This document shows, piece after piece, positions 27,178 to 37,080 of a stretch of 64,000 nt of DNA. Positions within the stretch are counted from its first letter, which is position 1, and every line of letters starts with the position of its first letter. A program made the position numbers and the translations under genes. This DNA comes from Brevinema_A sp051647535 (GTDB lineage: Bacteria > Spirochaetota > Brevinematia > Brevinematales > Brevinemataceae): the NCBI GenBank assembly GCA_051647535.1, contig JBOFEA010000025.1:56466-120465 (forward strand), written 5' to 3'. The notes under the pieces were generated by a model that saw nothing but the letters and a program-made list of their open reading frames with translations, ran no database searches and was not told where the DNA came from.

Positions 27178-28569
27178 TTATTCCTCGTCATTTCCTACGT
27201 AATATCGAAGAAGCTCTTTAGAAGTCATTGCCGTAAGTTCGCTTTTAGGAAGAATAGAAAGAATTTTCCATGCAAGATTAAGACTTTCTTCCAACGATCT
27301 ACTTTCATCAAATCCTTGATTAATAAAAGTATTTTCAAATTCATGTCCAAACTTCAGATATAATCTATCCAAATCACTCATTTCATCTTCGGAAACAATA
27401 GCTGCAATGGTACGAATTTCAATAGCACGCGCATACGCGGCATACAACTGCATAAATAATTTAGGATGATCTTCTCTTGTTAAATTAGCTCCAATAGCAT
27501 CTTTCATCAAACGTGACAACGATGGAATCAATGCAATAGGAGGAAGAATATTCTGTCCAAATAAATTTCTATCTAACACAATTTGACCTTCAGTAATATA
27601 TCCTGTTAAATCAGGAATAGGATGAGTTATATCATCACCGGGCATAGTAAGAATAGGAACTTGAGTAACTGATCCGGGACGACCTTTTACTAATCCGGCT
27701 CTTTCATAAATTGTGGAAAGATCTGAATACATATATCCGGGAAATCCTTTACGAGAAGGAACTTCACCTTTAGCTGCGGCAACTTCACGAAGAGCTTCCG
27801 CATAAGAAGTCATATCAGTAAGTATTACCAACACATCCATGCCTTTATCATAAGCAAGATATTCAGCTGCCGTAAGAGCAACCCTTGGAGTGACAAGACG
27901 TTCAATAGCAGGATCATCTGCTAAATTAAGAAATAGCACAGTATTTTTCAATGCACCGGTTTCTTTAAAAGAATCAATAAAAAATTCCGCATCATCATGG
28001 CGTATCCCCATAGCAGCAAACACAACTGCAAAAGGATTACCTGTTTTAGATTTTGCCTGAGCTGCAATTTGAGCTGCCAAATAATTATGAGGAAGACCGG
28101 CTGCAGAAAAAATCGGTAATTTTTGACCACGTACAAGAGTATTCATAATATCAATTGCAGAAATACCGGTTTGAATAAAATCATGAGGATAAGCCCGTTC
28201 AACAGGATTCAATGGAGCTCCATTAATATCCCTCATAAATTCAGGATCAGGCATTCTTATTCCATCAATAGGATTACCAATACCGTCAAAAATACGCCCC
28301 AGCATTTCGAGTGAAACACCTAAATGAAGTGTTTGCTGAAGAAACCTTACAGTAGTTTTCTTTGGATCAATACCGGCTGTATTTCCATATAACTGAAGAA
28401 TAGTAAATTTTTCATTAATATCAACAACTGAAGCCATTTTCACACTATCATCCGGAAAAACAATTTCAGCAATTTCACCAAAAGAAACTCCGGGTATTGT
28501 TTTAACAAAAATCAATGGACCTGTAACGGCATGAATCCCTTCACAACTTTTAATAACTTTTAAATCCAT
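27178..28569 (-). CDS. atpB: V-type ATPase subunit B
   Basis: 463-residue non-catalytic nucleotide-binding subunit. Seen: GRIFDGIGNPIDG, FIQTGISAIDIMNTLVRGQK, YMYSDLSTIYERAGLVKGR and ITMPGDDITHPIPDLTGYI-like block. The ATG overlaps the stop of subunit A (TAATG). It lacks the Walker A loop, as expected. Confidence 0.97.
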   Translation of the reverse strand: MDLKVIKSCEGIHAVTGPLIFVKTIPGVSFGEIAEIVFPDDSVKMASVVDINEKFTILQLYGNTAGIDPKKTTVRFLQQTLHLGVSLEMLGRIFDGIGNPIDGIRMPDPEFMRDINGAPLNPVERAYPHDFIQTGISAIDIMNTLVRGQKLPIFSAAGLPHNYLAAQIAAQAKSKTGNPFAVVFAAMGIRHDDAEFFIDSFKETGALKNTVLFLNLADDPAIERLVTPRVALTAAEYLAYDKGMDVLVILTDMTSYAEALREVAAAKGEVPSRKGFPGYMYSDLSTIYERAGLVKGRPGSVTQVPILTMPGDDITHPIPDLTGYITEGQIVLDRNLFGQNILPPIALIPSLSRLMKDAIGANLTREDHPKLFMQLYAAYARAIEIRTIAAIVSEDEMSDLDRLYLKFGHEFENTFINQGFDESRSLEESLNLAWKILSILPKSELTAMTSKELLRYYVGNDEE

Positions 28570-30368
28570 TATTCGACTCCTGCACTTTGTTGAGATATTT
28601 GTTTGTATTTGGATTCGAGAGCTGTCAGTTCATCATCAATAAATGATTCCAATTTATTGAATTGATCTACATCATCATTGGCAATTTCAATTCGGGAACG
28701 TAGAATCATTGCAACTGATTCCAAAGCTCTTATTTCAAAGACCGGAGCTCCTAATGAAAGAATATGATCAGCTCTAGTATAAAATTTAATAATTAATTTT
28801 AAAATTCGCACTTGTTTTTGAGGAGAGGTATACATATCAATATCATCATACGCATTTTGTTTCAAAAATCCGTCTTTAATAATACGAACTGTTTCCAAAA
28901 CCAAGCGTTCATGATCAGGAAGTGCATCAGGACCAATCAAACGAACAATTTTTTGAAGTTTATTTTCGCGAAGAAGCAAATTATAAGCTTTTTGACGGAG
29001 TTCAGAAGTTTCAGGATCAATATTTTCATCCCACCATTTGGAAGTATAAGAAACATATTCACTATAACTTTGAATCCAGTTGATGGAAGGATAATGCCTT
29101 GCGGATGCAAGAGCTTTGTCTAATTCCCAAAAAGCACGGACAAATCGTTTTGTATTTTGGGTGACTGGTTCTGAGAAATCACCACCCGGAGGAGAAACCG
29201 CTGCGATCATCGTTACGGATCCGGTATTACCGTTATAAAGCTGAACTCGTCCGGCTCTTTCATAAAATGATGCAAGCTTGGATCCTAAATAAGCGGGAAA
29301 TCCTTCTTCAGCAGGAATTTCTTCTAAACGTCCTGACAATTCACGAAGAGCTTCTGCCCAACGAGAAGAAGAATCTGCCATCACAGCAATATCATATCCC
29401 ATATCACGATAGTATTCTGCAATAGTAATTCCTGTATAAATTGAAGCTTCCCTTGCAGTAACAGGCATATTAGAAGTATTTGCTATCATTACTGTCCTAT
29501 CAAACAAAGATAAACCGGTATGAGGATCAATAAGATGAGGAAATTCTTCCAATACTTCAGTAATTTCATTTCCACGTTCACCACAACCAACATATACAAC
29601 TATTTTAGCATCAGACCATTTAGCTAATTGATGCTGAGTAATTGTTTTTCCAGTACCAAATCCTCCAGGAATAGCAACAGCTCCACCTTTAGCCACAGGA
29701 AAGAAAATATCAATAATACGTTGTCCAGTTAACAACGGCTGATTAGGGAGAAATCGTTCTTTGTAAGGTCTTGCAACCTTCACTGGCCATCGATGTGCTA
29801 ATTTTAATTCATGCACAACTCCTTTACTGTCTTCTAAAGTTCCAATAACATCCTCAACTGTATAAGATCCAGCATCCACAATGGATTTAACTATGCCTTC
29901 CAAATTAGGCGGAATCATTACGTAATGAGTAACTAATGGTGTTTCCGGCACAGTACCTATCACTGCACCTTTTTCTAATACAGTTCCTTTAAAAACTGTC
30001 GGAGTAAATTCCCATTTAATACTTCGATCTAATGCAGGGATCAAAAGCCCTCTCTCTAAATAAATACTTTGAGATTGTTCAGCTATTTTACTTAAAGGCC
30101 GCTGTATACCATCAAACATTTGAGAAATCAATCCTGGTCCTAATTCCACAGAAAGAGGCATTCCAGTTCCATATACAGGCTCTCCAAGCTTAACTCCATC
30201 AGTTGTTTCATAAACTTGTATGACAGCTGTATCATCATCTATACTTAAAACTTCACCAACCAACTGCAGTTCTGATACATGCACCATTTCCATCAGCTGT
30301 AAAGAATCGGTCACCTTAATCGAAATAAGAGGACCATTAATACGAGTAATTATACCTACAGATTTCAT
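28569..30368 (-). CDS. atpA: V-type ATPase catalytic subunit A
   Basis: About 600 residues. ATP-hydrolysing subunit with Walker A GGFGTGKTITQHQ, the GCGERGNE block, the arginine-rich MADSSSRWAEALRE and SYSEY near the C-terminal domain. The long non-homologous insert after residue 110 marks it as A type. I choose the ATG at 30368, which has AAGGA six bases upstream and overlaps the stop of subunit E as ATGA; an ATG six bases earlier is too close to the ribosome site. Confidence 0.97.
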   Translation of the reverse strand: MKSVGIITRINGPLISIKVTDSLQLMEMVHVSELQLVGEVLSIDDDTAVIQVYETTDGVKLGEPVYGTGMPLSVELGPGLISQMFDGIQRPLSKIAEQSQSIYLERGLLIPALDRSIKWEFTPTVFKGTVLEKGAVIGTVPETPLVTHYVMIPPNLEGIVKSIVDAGSYTVEDVIGTLEDSKGVVHELKLAHRWPVKVARPYKERFLPNQPLLTGQRIIDIFFPVAKGGAVAIPGGFGTGKTITQHQLAKWSDAKIVVYVGCGERGNEITEVLEEFPHLIDPHTGLSLFDRTVMIANTSNMPVTAREASIYTGITIAEYYRDMGYDIAVMADSSSRWAEALRELSGRLEEIPAEEGFPAYLGSKLASFYERAGRVQLYNGNTGSVTMIAAVSPPGGDFSEPVTQNTKRFVRAFWELDKALASARHYPSINWIQSYSEYVSYTSKWWDENIDPETSELRQKAYNLLLRENKLQKIVRLIGPDALPDHERLVLETVRIIKDGFLKQNAYDDIDMYTSPQKQVRILKLIIKFYTRADHILSLGAPVFEIRALESVAMILRSRIEIANDDVDQFNKLESFIDDELTALESKYKQISQQSAGVE

Positions 30369-30943
30369 AAACATTCCTTTAATAACCGTGATAAATTTTT
30401 TATTCTATCTTTAAAAAGCGTGTCAAAAGTCCAATCTATATTCACATATTTAGTTATCGAAATTAATAGACCGGCTCTAATAGAAGAATTTTCTTTAACT
30501 TCAGCATCAATATTATTCTGCTGACAGTACATTTGAATAAATTCAACATCTTGAGAAGCTGCATAAACAACAAATTTGCTTAGCGATTCTTCTTTTATAA
30601 TTTTTTGAAGCCATGTGTAAATAATATTTTTATACTCTTCTCTATCACGTTTTGTAAATTCCAACAATTCTTTTTCTAATATATCTATTGTTTCTTTTAC
30701 AAACTGATCTTCCGATTGAAGCTCTTTAAAATGATGAGAAAATTCTTTTTCTGATTTTAATGTTTCTTGTTGTTTTAATATTTGTTTTTTAGAGTGTTCA
30801 AATTTGGATTCATATATATTATCTAAAGATTCACCTTGTTGAATCAACCATTTCGTTGCTTCTGTTTTTGCTTGATCCAATTTTTCTTCTAATTGTCTTA
30901 ATTTTTCAGATTCAAGAGTTTGAATTATATCTTGAAGAGCCAT
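30365..30943 (-). CDS. atpE: V-type ATPase subunit E (peripheral stalk)
   Basis: 192 residues: a long N-terminal coiled coil (about 1-110) and a small globular C-terminal part with IRAGLLISITKYVNIDWTFD, the usual E layout. GAGGAG precedes the ATG, and the 3-prime end overlaps subunit A by 4 bp. Confidence 0.88.
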   Translation of the reverse strand: MALQDIIQTLESEKLRQLEEKLDQAKTEATKWLIQQGESLDNIYESKFEHSKKQILKQQETLKSEKEFSHHFKELQSEDQFVKETIDILEKELLEFTKRDREEYKNIIYTWLQKIIKEESLSKFVVYAASQDVEFIQMYCQQNNIDAEVKENSSIRAGLLISITKYVNIDWTFDTLFKDRIKNLSRLLKECL

Positions 30944-30975
30944 TTTTTCTCCTCGTTTACATATTCAAGTATTTG

Positions 30976-31278
30976 CTACCCCTGTCCTATGACTTTATTA
31001 ATATATTGCATAAGCTTATCTCCGGCATTATAATTTCCTTGAGAAGAACTGATTTCCAAAATCATCAATTCACTTTTCGATAAGCGGACAGCTGCAATTT
31101 CATCCTTTAATATCGGTGCAAATCTTGCGGAAACCGCAATCATAGCAATTTCTTTTCTATTGACCAGTTGTTGAAACACTTGCTTTAAGTCTTTATTATC
31201 AAAAGGGGAAGCGGTTTCAATACCCATCAATCGAAAAGCTGGTGCAATATGCTCACCTACAAGAGCAACTACTTTCAT
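30976..31278 (-). CDS. atpF: V-type ATPase subunit F
   Basis: About 100 residues. Starts MKVVALVGEHIAPAFRLMGI, close to the family start (VGD-x-x-x-x-GFRLAGI), and has IAMIAVSARFAPIL and LMILEISSS. It binds the axle and can be regulatory. The ATG at 31278 has AAAGGA upstream; a longer frame to 31299 has none. Confidence 0.9.
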   Translation of the reverse strand: MKVVALVGEHIAPAFRLMGIETASPFDNKDLKQVFQQLVNRKEIAMIAVSARFAPILKDEIAAVRLSKSELMILEISSSQGNYNAGDKLMQYINKVIGQG

Positions 31279-31327
31279 AAAGATATCCTTTATAATCAAA
31301 TAAATAAAAAAACGGGTCAGAGAATAA

Positions 31328-31777
31328 CTAACCCAGTTTACCTAAAATCATAATAGCTATAATAAGACCATAAATTGCAATACCTTCAGACAAACCAACA
31401 AACAAAAGACTGGTACCAAGCATTTTAGGATTTTCACTTACAGCGCCTATAGCAGCAGATGCTGACATTCCTGTTGCAATTCCTGTACCTATACATGCCA
31501 ACCCAACAGACAATCCAGCTCCAAGAAATCCCAATCCAAAGGCTTCCGGAGGAAGTTTTGACAACGTATCCGAAGCTTCATTAGCAAATACCGGAGAGTG
31601 CATAAACATTGATGCTACTACCGCCGCTAAAGTAATAAAGAAAAATCCGGCTAAACCGCCTATTAAACTTTTAGCAACGACTTTCGGAAGAGTCCCCTGC
31701 TCTCTCCTTATATGAAGAGACAAACCAATCAAACATGTGACCAAAATAGAAGCAATCAACGACCAAAATAAAAACAT
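31328..31777 (-). CDS. atpK: V-type ATPase proteolipid subunit K (c ring)
   Basis: About 149 residues with four membrane helices, the fused two-hairpin form. The ion-binding glutamate lies in the last helix (LFVGLSEGIAIYG); the first hairpin has none, as is normal. GLGFLGAGLSVGLACIGTGI is typical. The ATG at 31777 follows GGAGG; the open frame extends upstream but without a ribosome site. First gene of the operon. Confidence 0.95.
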   Translation of the reverse strand: MFLFWSLIASILVTCLIGLSLHIRREQGTLPKVVAKSLIGGLAGFFFITLAAVVASMFMHSPVFANEASDTLSKLPPEAFGLGFLGAGLSVGLACIGTGIATGMSASAAIGAVSENPKMLGTSLLFVGLSEGIAIYGLIIAIMILGKLG

Positions 31778-31866
31778 AAGACCTCCACTGATAAGCTTAC
31801 TGCACTTTATCTTATTATGTGCCGATAATATAAGATTATCAATAATTAAAATTTCATCGTACATAT

Positions 31867-31895
31867 ATTATAAATCAACAAACATAAAATGTCAA
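31867..31895 (-). promoter_or_regulatory. Consensus promoter of the V-ATPase operon
   Basis: TTGACA (31890-31895), 17 bp, TATAAT (31867-31872), read on the minus strand. Leader of about 80 bases with a GATAAT/ATTATC hairpin at 31824-31840. Confidence 0.88.
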
Positions 31896-31923
31896 TTACT
31901 ATGTTGTATAAAAGAAAAAATAA

Positions 31924-31961
31924 ATTGGACATAAAAGGTTAAATTTATTGAACATAAAAGG
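31924..31961 (+). repeat. Short direct repeat before trmJ
   Basis: ATTGGACATAAAAGG (31924-31938) and ATTGAACATAAAAGG (31947-31961). The second copy ends in the ribosome site of trmJ. Function unknown; it may be a small duplication. Confidence 0.7.
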
Positions 31962-31970
31962 AGAATCTAA

Positions 31971-32684
31971 TTGAATAATTTTACAATTATTTTGGCACAA
32001 CCGGAAGGGGAAATAAATTTAGGATTAACAGCCCGCAGTATGATAAATTTCAGTTTCTCAAAACTCATTACTGTTAATCCGAATATACCGATTCCTTCAT
32101 TTGAAAGTAAACGCTTTGCCCCACATGCTGAAGAAATTTTGAACAGTATACGTATTGTTAATTCGTTAGCGGAAATAAAAAAAGAATTTGATTTGATCAT
32201 TGGATTTAGCAGAAGAAAAGGTCAATTTAGAAAACAAGACTTTACTCTCAAAGAGCTGGTGGAATTTTTAAAACCAAAAATATCTCTTAGTTTATCTATA
32301 GGACTTCTTTTTGGAAATGAAACAGACGGCTTATCACAAAGCGAACTTGAATACACGGATTTCTTATGCGAAATCCCAAGCAATCCGCAATTCGGATCTC
32401 TAAACTTATCCCACGCTACCACTATTGCAATGTACGAACTGTCACACATAACAATTCAAAAAGAACACTCTAATACAGCTACACCGGAAGATATTGATAA
32501 AAGTGTTTCCAGTTTTTTAGCATTTTTGGAACAAACACAATACTTTGATTCTTCTCTCAAGAAAAAGCGGTCTTCTTCTTATTTTAGAAAACTGTTCTTC
32601 AGAGGAATAAAAGACAAGTATGATGCAGATATTGTAAGTAATTTGTTCAAAAGATTATCAGGAAAAATTTCCAAATTTCAATAA
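31971..32684 (+). CDS. trmJ: TrmJ-like SPOUT tRNA methyltransferase
   Basis: 237 residues, expected to methylate the ribose at tRNA position 32 with SAM. SPOUT knot motifs are clear: ILAQPEGEINLGLTARSM at the start, IGLLFGNETDGLSQSEL and SLNLSHATTIAMYEL. It starts at TTG with AGGAG eight bases upstream; no ATG is better placed. Divergent from the V-ATPase operon and convergent with the ABC ATPase gene, ending 2 bp from it. Confidence 0.9.
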   Translation: MNNFTIILAQPEGEINLGLTARSMINFSFSKLITVNPNIPIPSFESKRFAPHAEEILNSIRIVNSLAEIKKEFDLIIGFSRRKGQFRKQDFTLKELVEFLKPKISLSLSIGLLFGNETDGLSQSELEYTDFLCEIPSNPQFGSLNLSHATTIAMYELSHITIQKEHSNTATPEDIDKSVSSFLAFLEQTQYFDSSLKKKRSSSYFRKLFFRGIKDKYDADIVSNLFKRLSGKISKFQ

Positions 32685-32686
32685 CT

Positions 32687-33790
32687 CTAAGAACCTAAAA
32701 ATTCCTTTACAATACCCAAACGCATTCCGGTTTGTGCATTAAAAATATGTACATAAGAAGGATCAATAAACAATTCTATCTTTCCACCTATGGATAACTG
32801 TTCTTTATCACGAGATCCGGCTTTAACAGATACAGGATCATTGGAAGAAGGCATTTCACCATAAGCATAGAAGTACGATCCTAGATTTTCTATCATATTA
32901 ACGGTCAACGATAAATGTTTCTCATTATTTTTTTTAGTCATAAACATATGCTCGCTTCGAATTCCCAAAATTAACGGAATATTATTAAGAGCATCACATT
33001 CTGCCAACTCAAACTCCAGCAAATTATCTACTGTTCTAAGATGATTACCGGTACATTCGGCTTGAAAGAAATTCATAGATGGAGAACCGATAAAACCGGC
33101 TGTAAATAAACAACTTGGAGAATGATACAATTTATCAGGAGTGTCGAATTGAGATATACGGCCTTCATTCATTAAAAGAATTTTATCACCCATAGTCATT
33201 GCTTCAACCTGATCATGGGTCACATATACTGTTGTAATTCCGAGCTCTTTTTGAAGTTTTTTGATTTCCATTCTCATTTTAACACGCAGTTTGGCATCAA
33301 GATTGGATAGCGGTTCATCAAATAAAAATACCTTAGGTTGCTGAACAATTGCTCTTCCCATCGCAACACGCTGCCTTTGACCACCGGAAAGTTCTGTAGG
33401 TTTACGCAGAAGAAGATGAGATATTTCTAACATTTCCGATACACGATTGAGGCGTATTTCTATTTCTTCTTTAGGTATTTTTCTGTTTTTCAATCCATAG
33501 CAAATATTATCTTTCACCGACATATGGGGATACAGAGCATAGTTTTGAAAAACCATAGAAATTTTACGTTTGTAAGGAGCTTGTACAGTAATATCCTTAC
33601 CATCCAAAATAATTTTTCCTCCGGAAATTTCTTCTAATCCGGCAAGAACCCTTAAAAACGTTGATTTACCGGATCCTGAAGGACCGAGAAAAACAATAAA
33701 TTCACCTTTTTCGATAGACAGAGAGAGATTATGCAATACTTGCACATCTCCATAAAACTTTTGGATATTATCAAAAGAAATAAAAGACAT
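32687..33790 (-). CDS. Sugar ABC transporter ATPase (MsmX/UgpC type)
   Basis: About 367 residues. Walker A GPSGSGKSTFLRV, signature LSGGQRQRVAMGRAI, Walker B FLFDEPLSNLDAKLR, switch VTHDQVEAMTMGDK, then a C-terminal TOBE domain. Energises the sugar importer encoded upstream. I choose the ATG at 33790, preceded by AGGAGC and 31 bp after the permease stop; a longer frame would overlap the permease. Confidence 0.95.
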   Translation of the reverse strand: MSFISFDNIQKFYGDVQVLHNLSLSIEKGEFIVFLGPSGSGKSTFLRVLAGLEEISGGKIILDGKDITVQAPYKRKISMVFQNYALYPHMSVKDNICYGLKNRKIPKEEIEIRLNRVSEMLEISHLLLRKPTELSGGQRQRVAMGRAIVQQPKVFLFDEPLSNLDAKLRVKMRMEIKKLQKELGITTVYVTHDQVEAMTMGDKILLMNEGRISQFDTPDKLYHSPSCLFTAGFIGSPSMNFFQAECTGNHLRTVDNLLEFELAECDALNNIPLILGIRSEHMFMTKKNNEKHLSLTVNMIENLGSYFYAYGEMPSSNDPVSVKAGSRDKEQLSIGGKIELFIDPSYVHIFNAQTGMRLGIVKEFLGS

Positions 33791-33821
33791 AAATGCTCCT
33801 TTTAACCCTGTCTTTATAAGT

Positions 33822-34682
33822 TTATTTACTTGAACCGGCCAAACCTTTGACAAAATATTTCTGTAAAGCAAACACTATTAACAAAGGCGGAAGTACAGCC
33901 AATAAAGACAATGCCATAATATAAGGCCAATTAGGAATAGACCCGTCCTGAGATTGTTGAATAACAAATCGGATTCCTAAATTAATCATTCCTTTATTGG
34001 GATCCGTCAATACAAGCAGAGGCCATAAATATTGATTCCAGCTACTGATAAATGTCACCACTATCAATGCAATAATAGAATTACGCGACATTGGAACAAC
34101 AATATCCGTAAACATTTTCCACGGTCCGGCGGCATCCAGCAGTGCAGCTTCAAAAATTTCTTTAGGCATTGTCAAAAACTGCTGTCTAAATAAAAAAGTC
34201 GCTGTAGCACTGGCTATTAAAGGAAAAATAATTCCTGCAAACGAATTAATCATATGAAAATTTACTGCAACCTGATAAGTAGATGCAATTCGTACTTCAA
34301 TAGGAAGCATAAGTGTAATAAAAATAGCTCCAAAAATTACCTTTTCAAAAGGAAGTTTGAAAAACATTAACGCATACGCCGACATAAGCGAAATAAGAAT
34401 TTTACCGGCTGTAATCCATACAGAAACAATAAAGGTATTCTTAAGAAGTGTTAGTGCAGTAAGATCTGAATTTTTGGAAATTCCATCCATAAGGACTGAT
34501 GAAAGATTGGTCCATAACAAGTTTCCAGGTAATAAAGAAAAATTCCCTTCTGCAATCATAGAAAGATCCAGCGAAGCCGCAACAATTCCCATCCAAACCG
34601 GTAAACACGAAAATAATACTGCTACCGTTAAAATAACATAAGCACAACTTTTTAACAGCTTTTCTGAAGTAGTTAGATACAT
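33822..34682 (-). CDS. Sugar ABC permease (MalG/UgpE type)
   Basis: 286 residues with six membrane helices and the EAA loop EIFEAALLDAAGPWKMFTDI, which docks on the ATPase. Ends in SWNQYLWPLLV, a common block of this family. AGGGGC precedes the ATG. Confidence 0.93.
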   Translation of the reverse strand: MYLTTSEKLLKSCAYVILTVAVLFSCLPVWMGIVAASLDLSMIAEGNFSLLPGNLLWTNLSSVLMDGISKNSDLTALTLLKNTFIVSVWITAGKILISLMSAYALMFFKLPFEKVIFGAIFITLMLPIEVRIASTYQVAVNFHMINSFAGIIFPLIASATATFLFRQQFLTMPKEIFEAALLDAAGPWKMFTDIVVPMSRNSIIALIVVTFISSWNQYLWPLLVLTDPNKGMINLGIRFVIQQSQDGSIPNWPYIMALSLLAVLPPLLIVFALQKYFVKGLAGSSK

Positions 34683-34690
34683 ATAAGCCC

Positions 34691-35593
34691 CTATTTTGAT
34701 CCAGAAGATTTGCTATTGGTATATTTAAATTGCAACCAAATCAAACCGCTCACCATCATAATTAATAAAATAGATTGTGCTGCCGAACTTCCATAATTGG
34801 TAAAATTGTCCCGATATAATTTATAAACCAACGAAACAGTAGAAGAACCGGGACCACCTTTAGTTGTAATATCAATAATACCAAACGTTTCAAAAAAAGA
34901 ATACACAATATTCATGATAAACAAAAAAAACAAAATAGGATAAATAATAGGAAGAGTAATTTTAAATGTCCGATGCCATGGAGAAAAGGCATCCAATGCT
35001 GATGCTTCATATAGAGAATGCGGAATTCCATACAACGCCGATACGATAAAAATCACATTGTATCCTATTCTATTCCAAATACTCACTAATGTCAAAAAGA
35101 AAAATGACTGACCTGAAGAAATTGCAGGATTCCAATTGATATTATTTGCAATCAACGCACGTCCTATCAATCCTATTGAAGAATCAAACAAAAACAACCA
35201 CATAGCACCGGCTATTACAGGTGCAACAGCTAAAGGCCAGCTGATTAAGGTTTGAAAAATTTGGCGACCTTTAGAAATTCGAAGAATAGACAAAGAAATA
35301 ATAATAGCCGGAATAATACTTCCTATGATCGTCCAAAATGCAAATTTATATGAAAATACTAAGGCTCGATGATATGCAGGATCTTTCAACAATGTAGTAA
35401 AATTATTCAAACCGACAAAATGATTTGAAACTCCAAACGCATCTTTTCTAAAAAAAGCAGCTATCAACGCCTCGCCTGCAGGATAAAAGAAAAACAACAT
35501 GATGACAAGCAACTGAGGTAGTAAAAACAAAAATCCTACCCATACTTTATCTTTAAAAATAATTTGATTTTTCATAGTACCGTCGCTATACAC
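34691..35593 (-). CDS. Sugar ABC permease (MalF/UgpA type)
   Basis: About 300 residues with six membrane helices, EAA loop YEASALDAFSPWHRTFKITL, and TTKGGPGSSTVSLVYKLY near the end. Two starts are possible: GTG at 35593 (weak GGACGA upstream) or ATG at 35575. Second gene of the importer operon. Confidence 0.93.
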   Translation of the reverse strand: MYSDGTMKNQIIFKDKVWVGFLFLLPQLLVIMLFFFYPAGEALIAAFFRKDAFGVSNHFVGLNNFTTLLKDPAYHRALVFSYKFAFWTIIGSIIPAIIISLSILRISKGRQIFQTLISWPLAVAPVIAGAMWLFLFDSSIGLIGRALIANNINWNPAISSGQSFFFLTLVSIWNRIGYNVIFIVSALYGIPHSLYEASALDAFSPWHRTFKITLPIIYPILFFLFIMNIVYSFFETFGIIDITTKGGPGSSTVSLVYKLYRDNFTNYGSSAAQSILLIMMVSGLIWLQFKYTNSKSSGSK

Positions 35594-35614
35594 TTCGTCC
35601 GTTATTCATCGGCA

Positions 35615-36946
35615 CTAGTATAAATCCTGAAATTCTTTTAACTGTATATTTGCTCTTTCTTGATAATTTGAAACAAACTGATCAAGAGAACTGACCCCTT
35701 GGAGATACTGTTCAAATTCTTCAGCAAAAATTTCTCTAATTTGAACAAAGTTTCCTAAACGAAGCCCTTTAGTATATTCTCCGGATAGTGTTGCCACTTG
35801 TTTTACAGGAATTTCCATGCAAGGAGAAGATTTATAATATCCTTCGGATTTTAATTCTTGATAAGCCTGCTTGGACACAGGAAGATATCCGGTATTTGTG
35901 TGGAGAAACTTTTGATTTTCAGTTGACATAAGGAAATTTACAAATTTAGCAACCGCTTTATTTTGTTCTTCAGAAAATCCTTTCAATACCCAAAAAGATG
36001 CTCCGCCAATCAACGTATCATAAGGCTTGGAAACCGCAGAAGCCAAATAAGGCATTTCAGAAACCGAAAACTTAAAATTCACCCCTTGCCCCATTGATGA
36101 TAGTGCAGATGAAGAAAATAATCCCATAGCAACTTTTCCGGATGAAAAAGCATTTTGAGATTTTGCATATTCTCTATCGTAAAAAACATACCACCCTTTG
36201 TCATACCATGCTTTTATTTTTTGAAAAAACTTTTTATGCAGTTCTGTAATTTGGATACGAGCTTTTAAAGGGTCTTCCAATCCGTTATTATAAGAAGCAA
36301 ACGGTATATTATGACGTGCAGAAAAAGCTTCCAATACCACCCATGATGTCCAAGAAGTAGTTAACGGAACATAACCCGCTACTAAAAGCTTAGGGGCAAT
36401 ACGCTCAAAATCTTCCCATGTTTTAGGAACATCTTGAACACTTAATCCTACTTTTTCAAAAATATCACGATTATAATATATTACCGGTGTAGAGCTATTA
36501 AAAGGCACACTCAATAAACGATCTTTATCCGAATAGTAATCAACAATGGTATCAATATAATTAGATGAATGAAACGGTTGATCGGAATATTTATTCATAA
36601 AGTCTTCAACAGGTTCTACAACATTTTTTGCAAAAAACATCGTACCGGTTCCAACTTCATACACATGAAGAATATTGGGCTGGCTGCCGGATCGAATTGC
36701 TGCAATCCCAGCCTGCATTGTTTCTTTGTAAGATCCTTTGAAAACAGACTGAACAACAATTTCATCCTGTGATTGATTAAATTTATTTATCATGTCTTTC
36801 CATGCACTAAAACCAATAGCATCCCAAATCGTAACCAAAATTTTACCGTCTTCTGTTCTAACAGTTTTTCCGCCGGCATTTTTACTGCTTTTTCCACAAG
36901 AAAACACTAATACTGAAACAAAGATTACAAGTAGTACCTTTTTCAT
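35615..36946 (-). CDS. Sugar ABC substrate-binding lipoprotein
   Basis: About 443 residues, family 1 extracellular solute-binding protein. The ATG at 36946 has GGGAAGGG upstream and gives a lipoprotein signal MKKVLLVIFVSVLVFSCGKS with the lipobox cysteine at residue 17. Seen: YNRDIFEKVGL, PKTWEDFE and GGASFWVLKGFSEEQNKAV. The ligand is likely a glyceryl phosphate or an oligosaccharide, which cannot be settled here. Confidence 0.93.
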   Translation of the reverse strand: MKKVLLVIFVSVLVFSCGKSSKNAGGKTVRTEDGKILVTIWDAIGFSAWKDMINKFNQSQDEIVVQSVFKGSYKETMQAGIAAIRSGSQPNILHVYEVGTGTMFFAKNVVEPVEDFMNKYSDQPFHSSNYIDTIVDYYSDKDRLLSVPFNSSTPVIYYNRDIFEKVGLSVQDVPKTWEDFERIAPKLLVAGYVPLTTSWTSWVVLEAFSARHNIPFASYNNGLEDPLKARIQITELHKKFFQKIKAWYDKGWYVFYDREYAKSQNAFSSGKVAMGLFSSSALSSMGQGVNFKFSVSEMPYLASAVSKPYDTLIGGASFWVLKGFSEEQNKAVAKFVNFLMSTENQKFLHTNTGYLPVSKQAYQELKSEGYYKSSPCMEIPVKQVATLSGEYTKGLRLGNFVQIREIFAEEFEQYLQGVSSLDQFVSNYQERANIQLKEFQDLY

Positions 36947-37015
36947 AAATATCCCTTCCCTATGTCTGTTATTCACAAAAATCAGATTAATGTTTGTATG
37001 ACTCCAAACAATTCT

Positions 37016-37072
37016 AAAAAAAAAACTGTATATAAACAATTTTCCTGTTTTAGGATTTTATTTATATACAGT
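37016..37072 (-). terminator. Intrinsic terminator in the sugar ABC operon leader (attenuator)
   Basis: Perfect 12-bp arms ACTGTATATAAA and TTTATATACAGT (37061-37072 and 37025-37036), an inner TCCT/AGGA stem, and nine T residues after the hairpin on the minus strand. It begins about three bases after the predicted start of the sugar operon, so most transcripts would stop here unless the hairpin is prevented. It could also end transcripts from the gene at 37209-37640. Confidence 0.8.
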
Positions 37073-37080
37073 TATGCATA

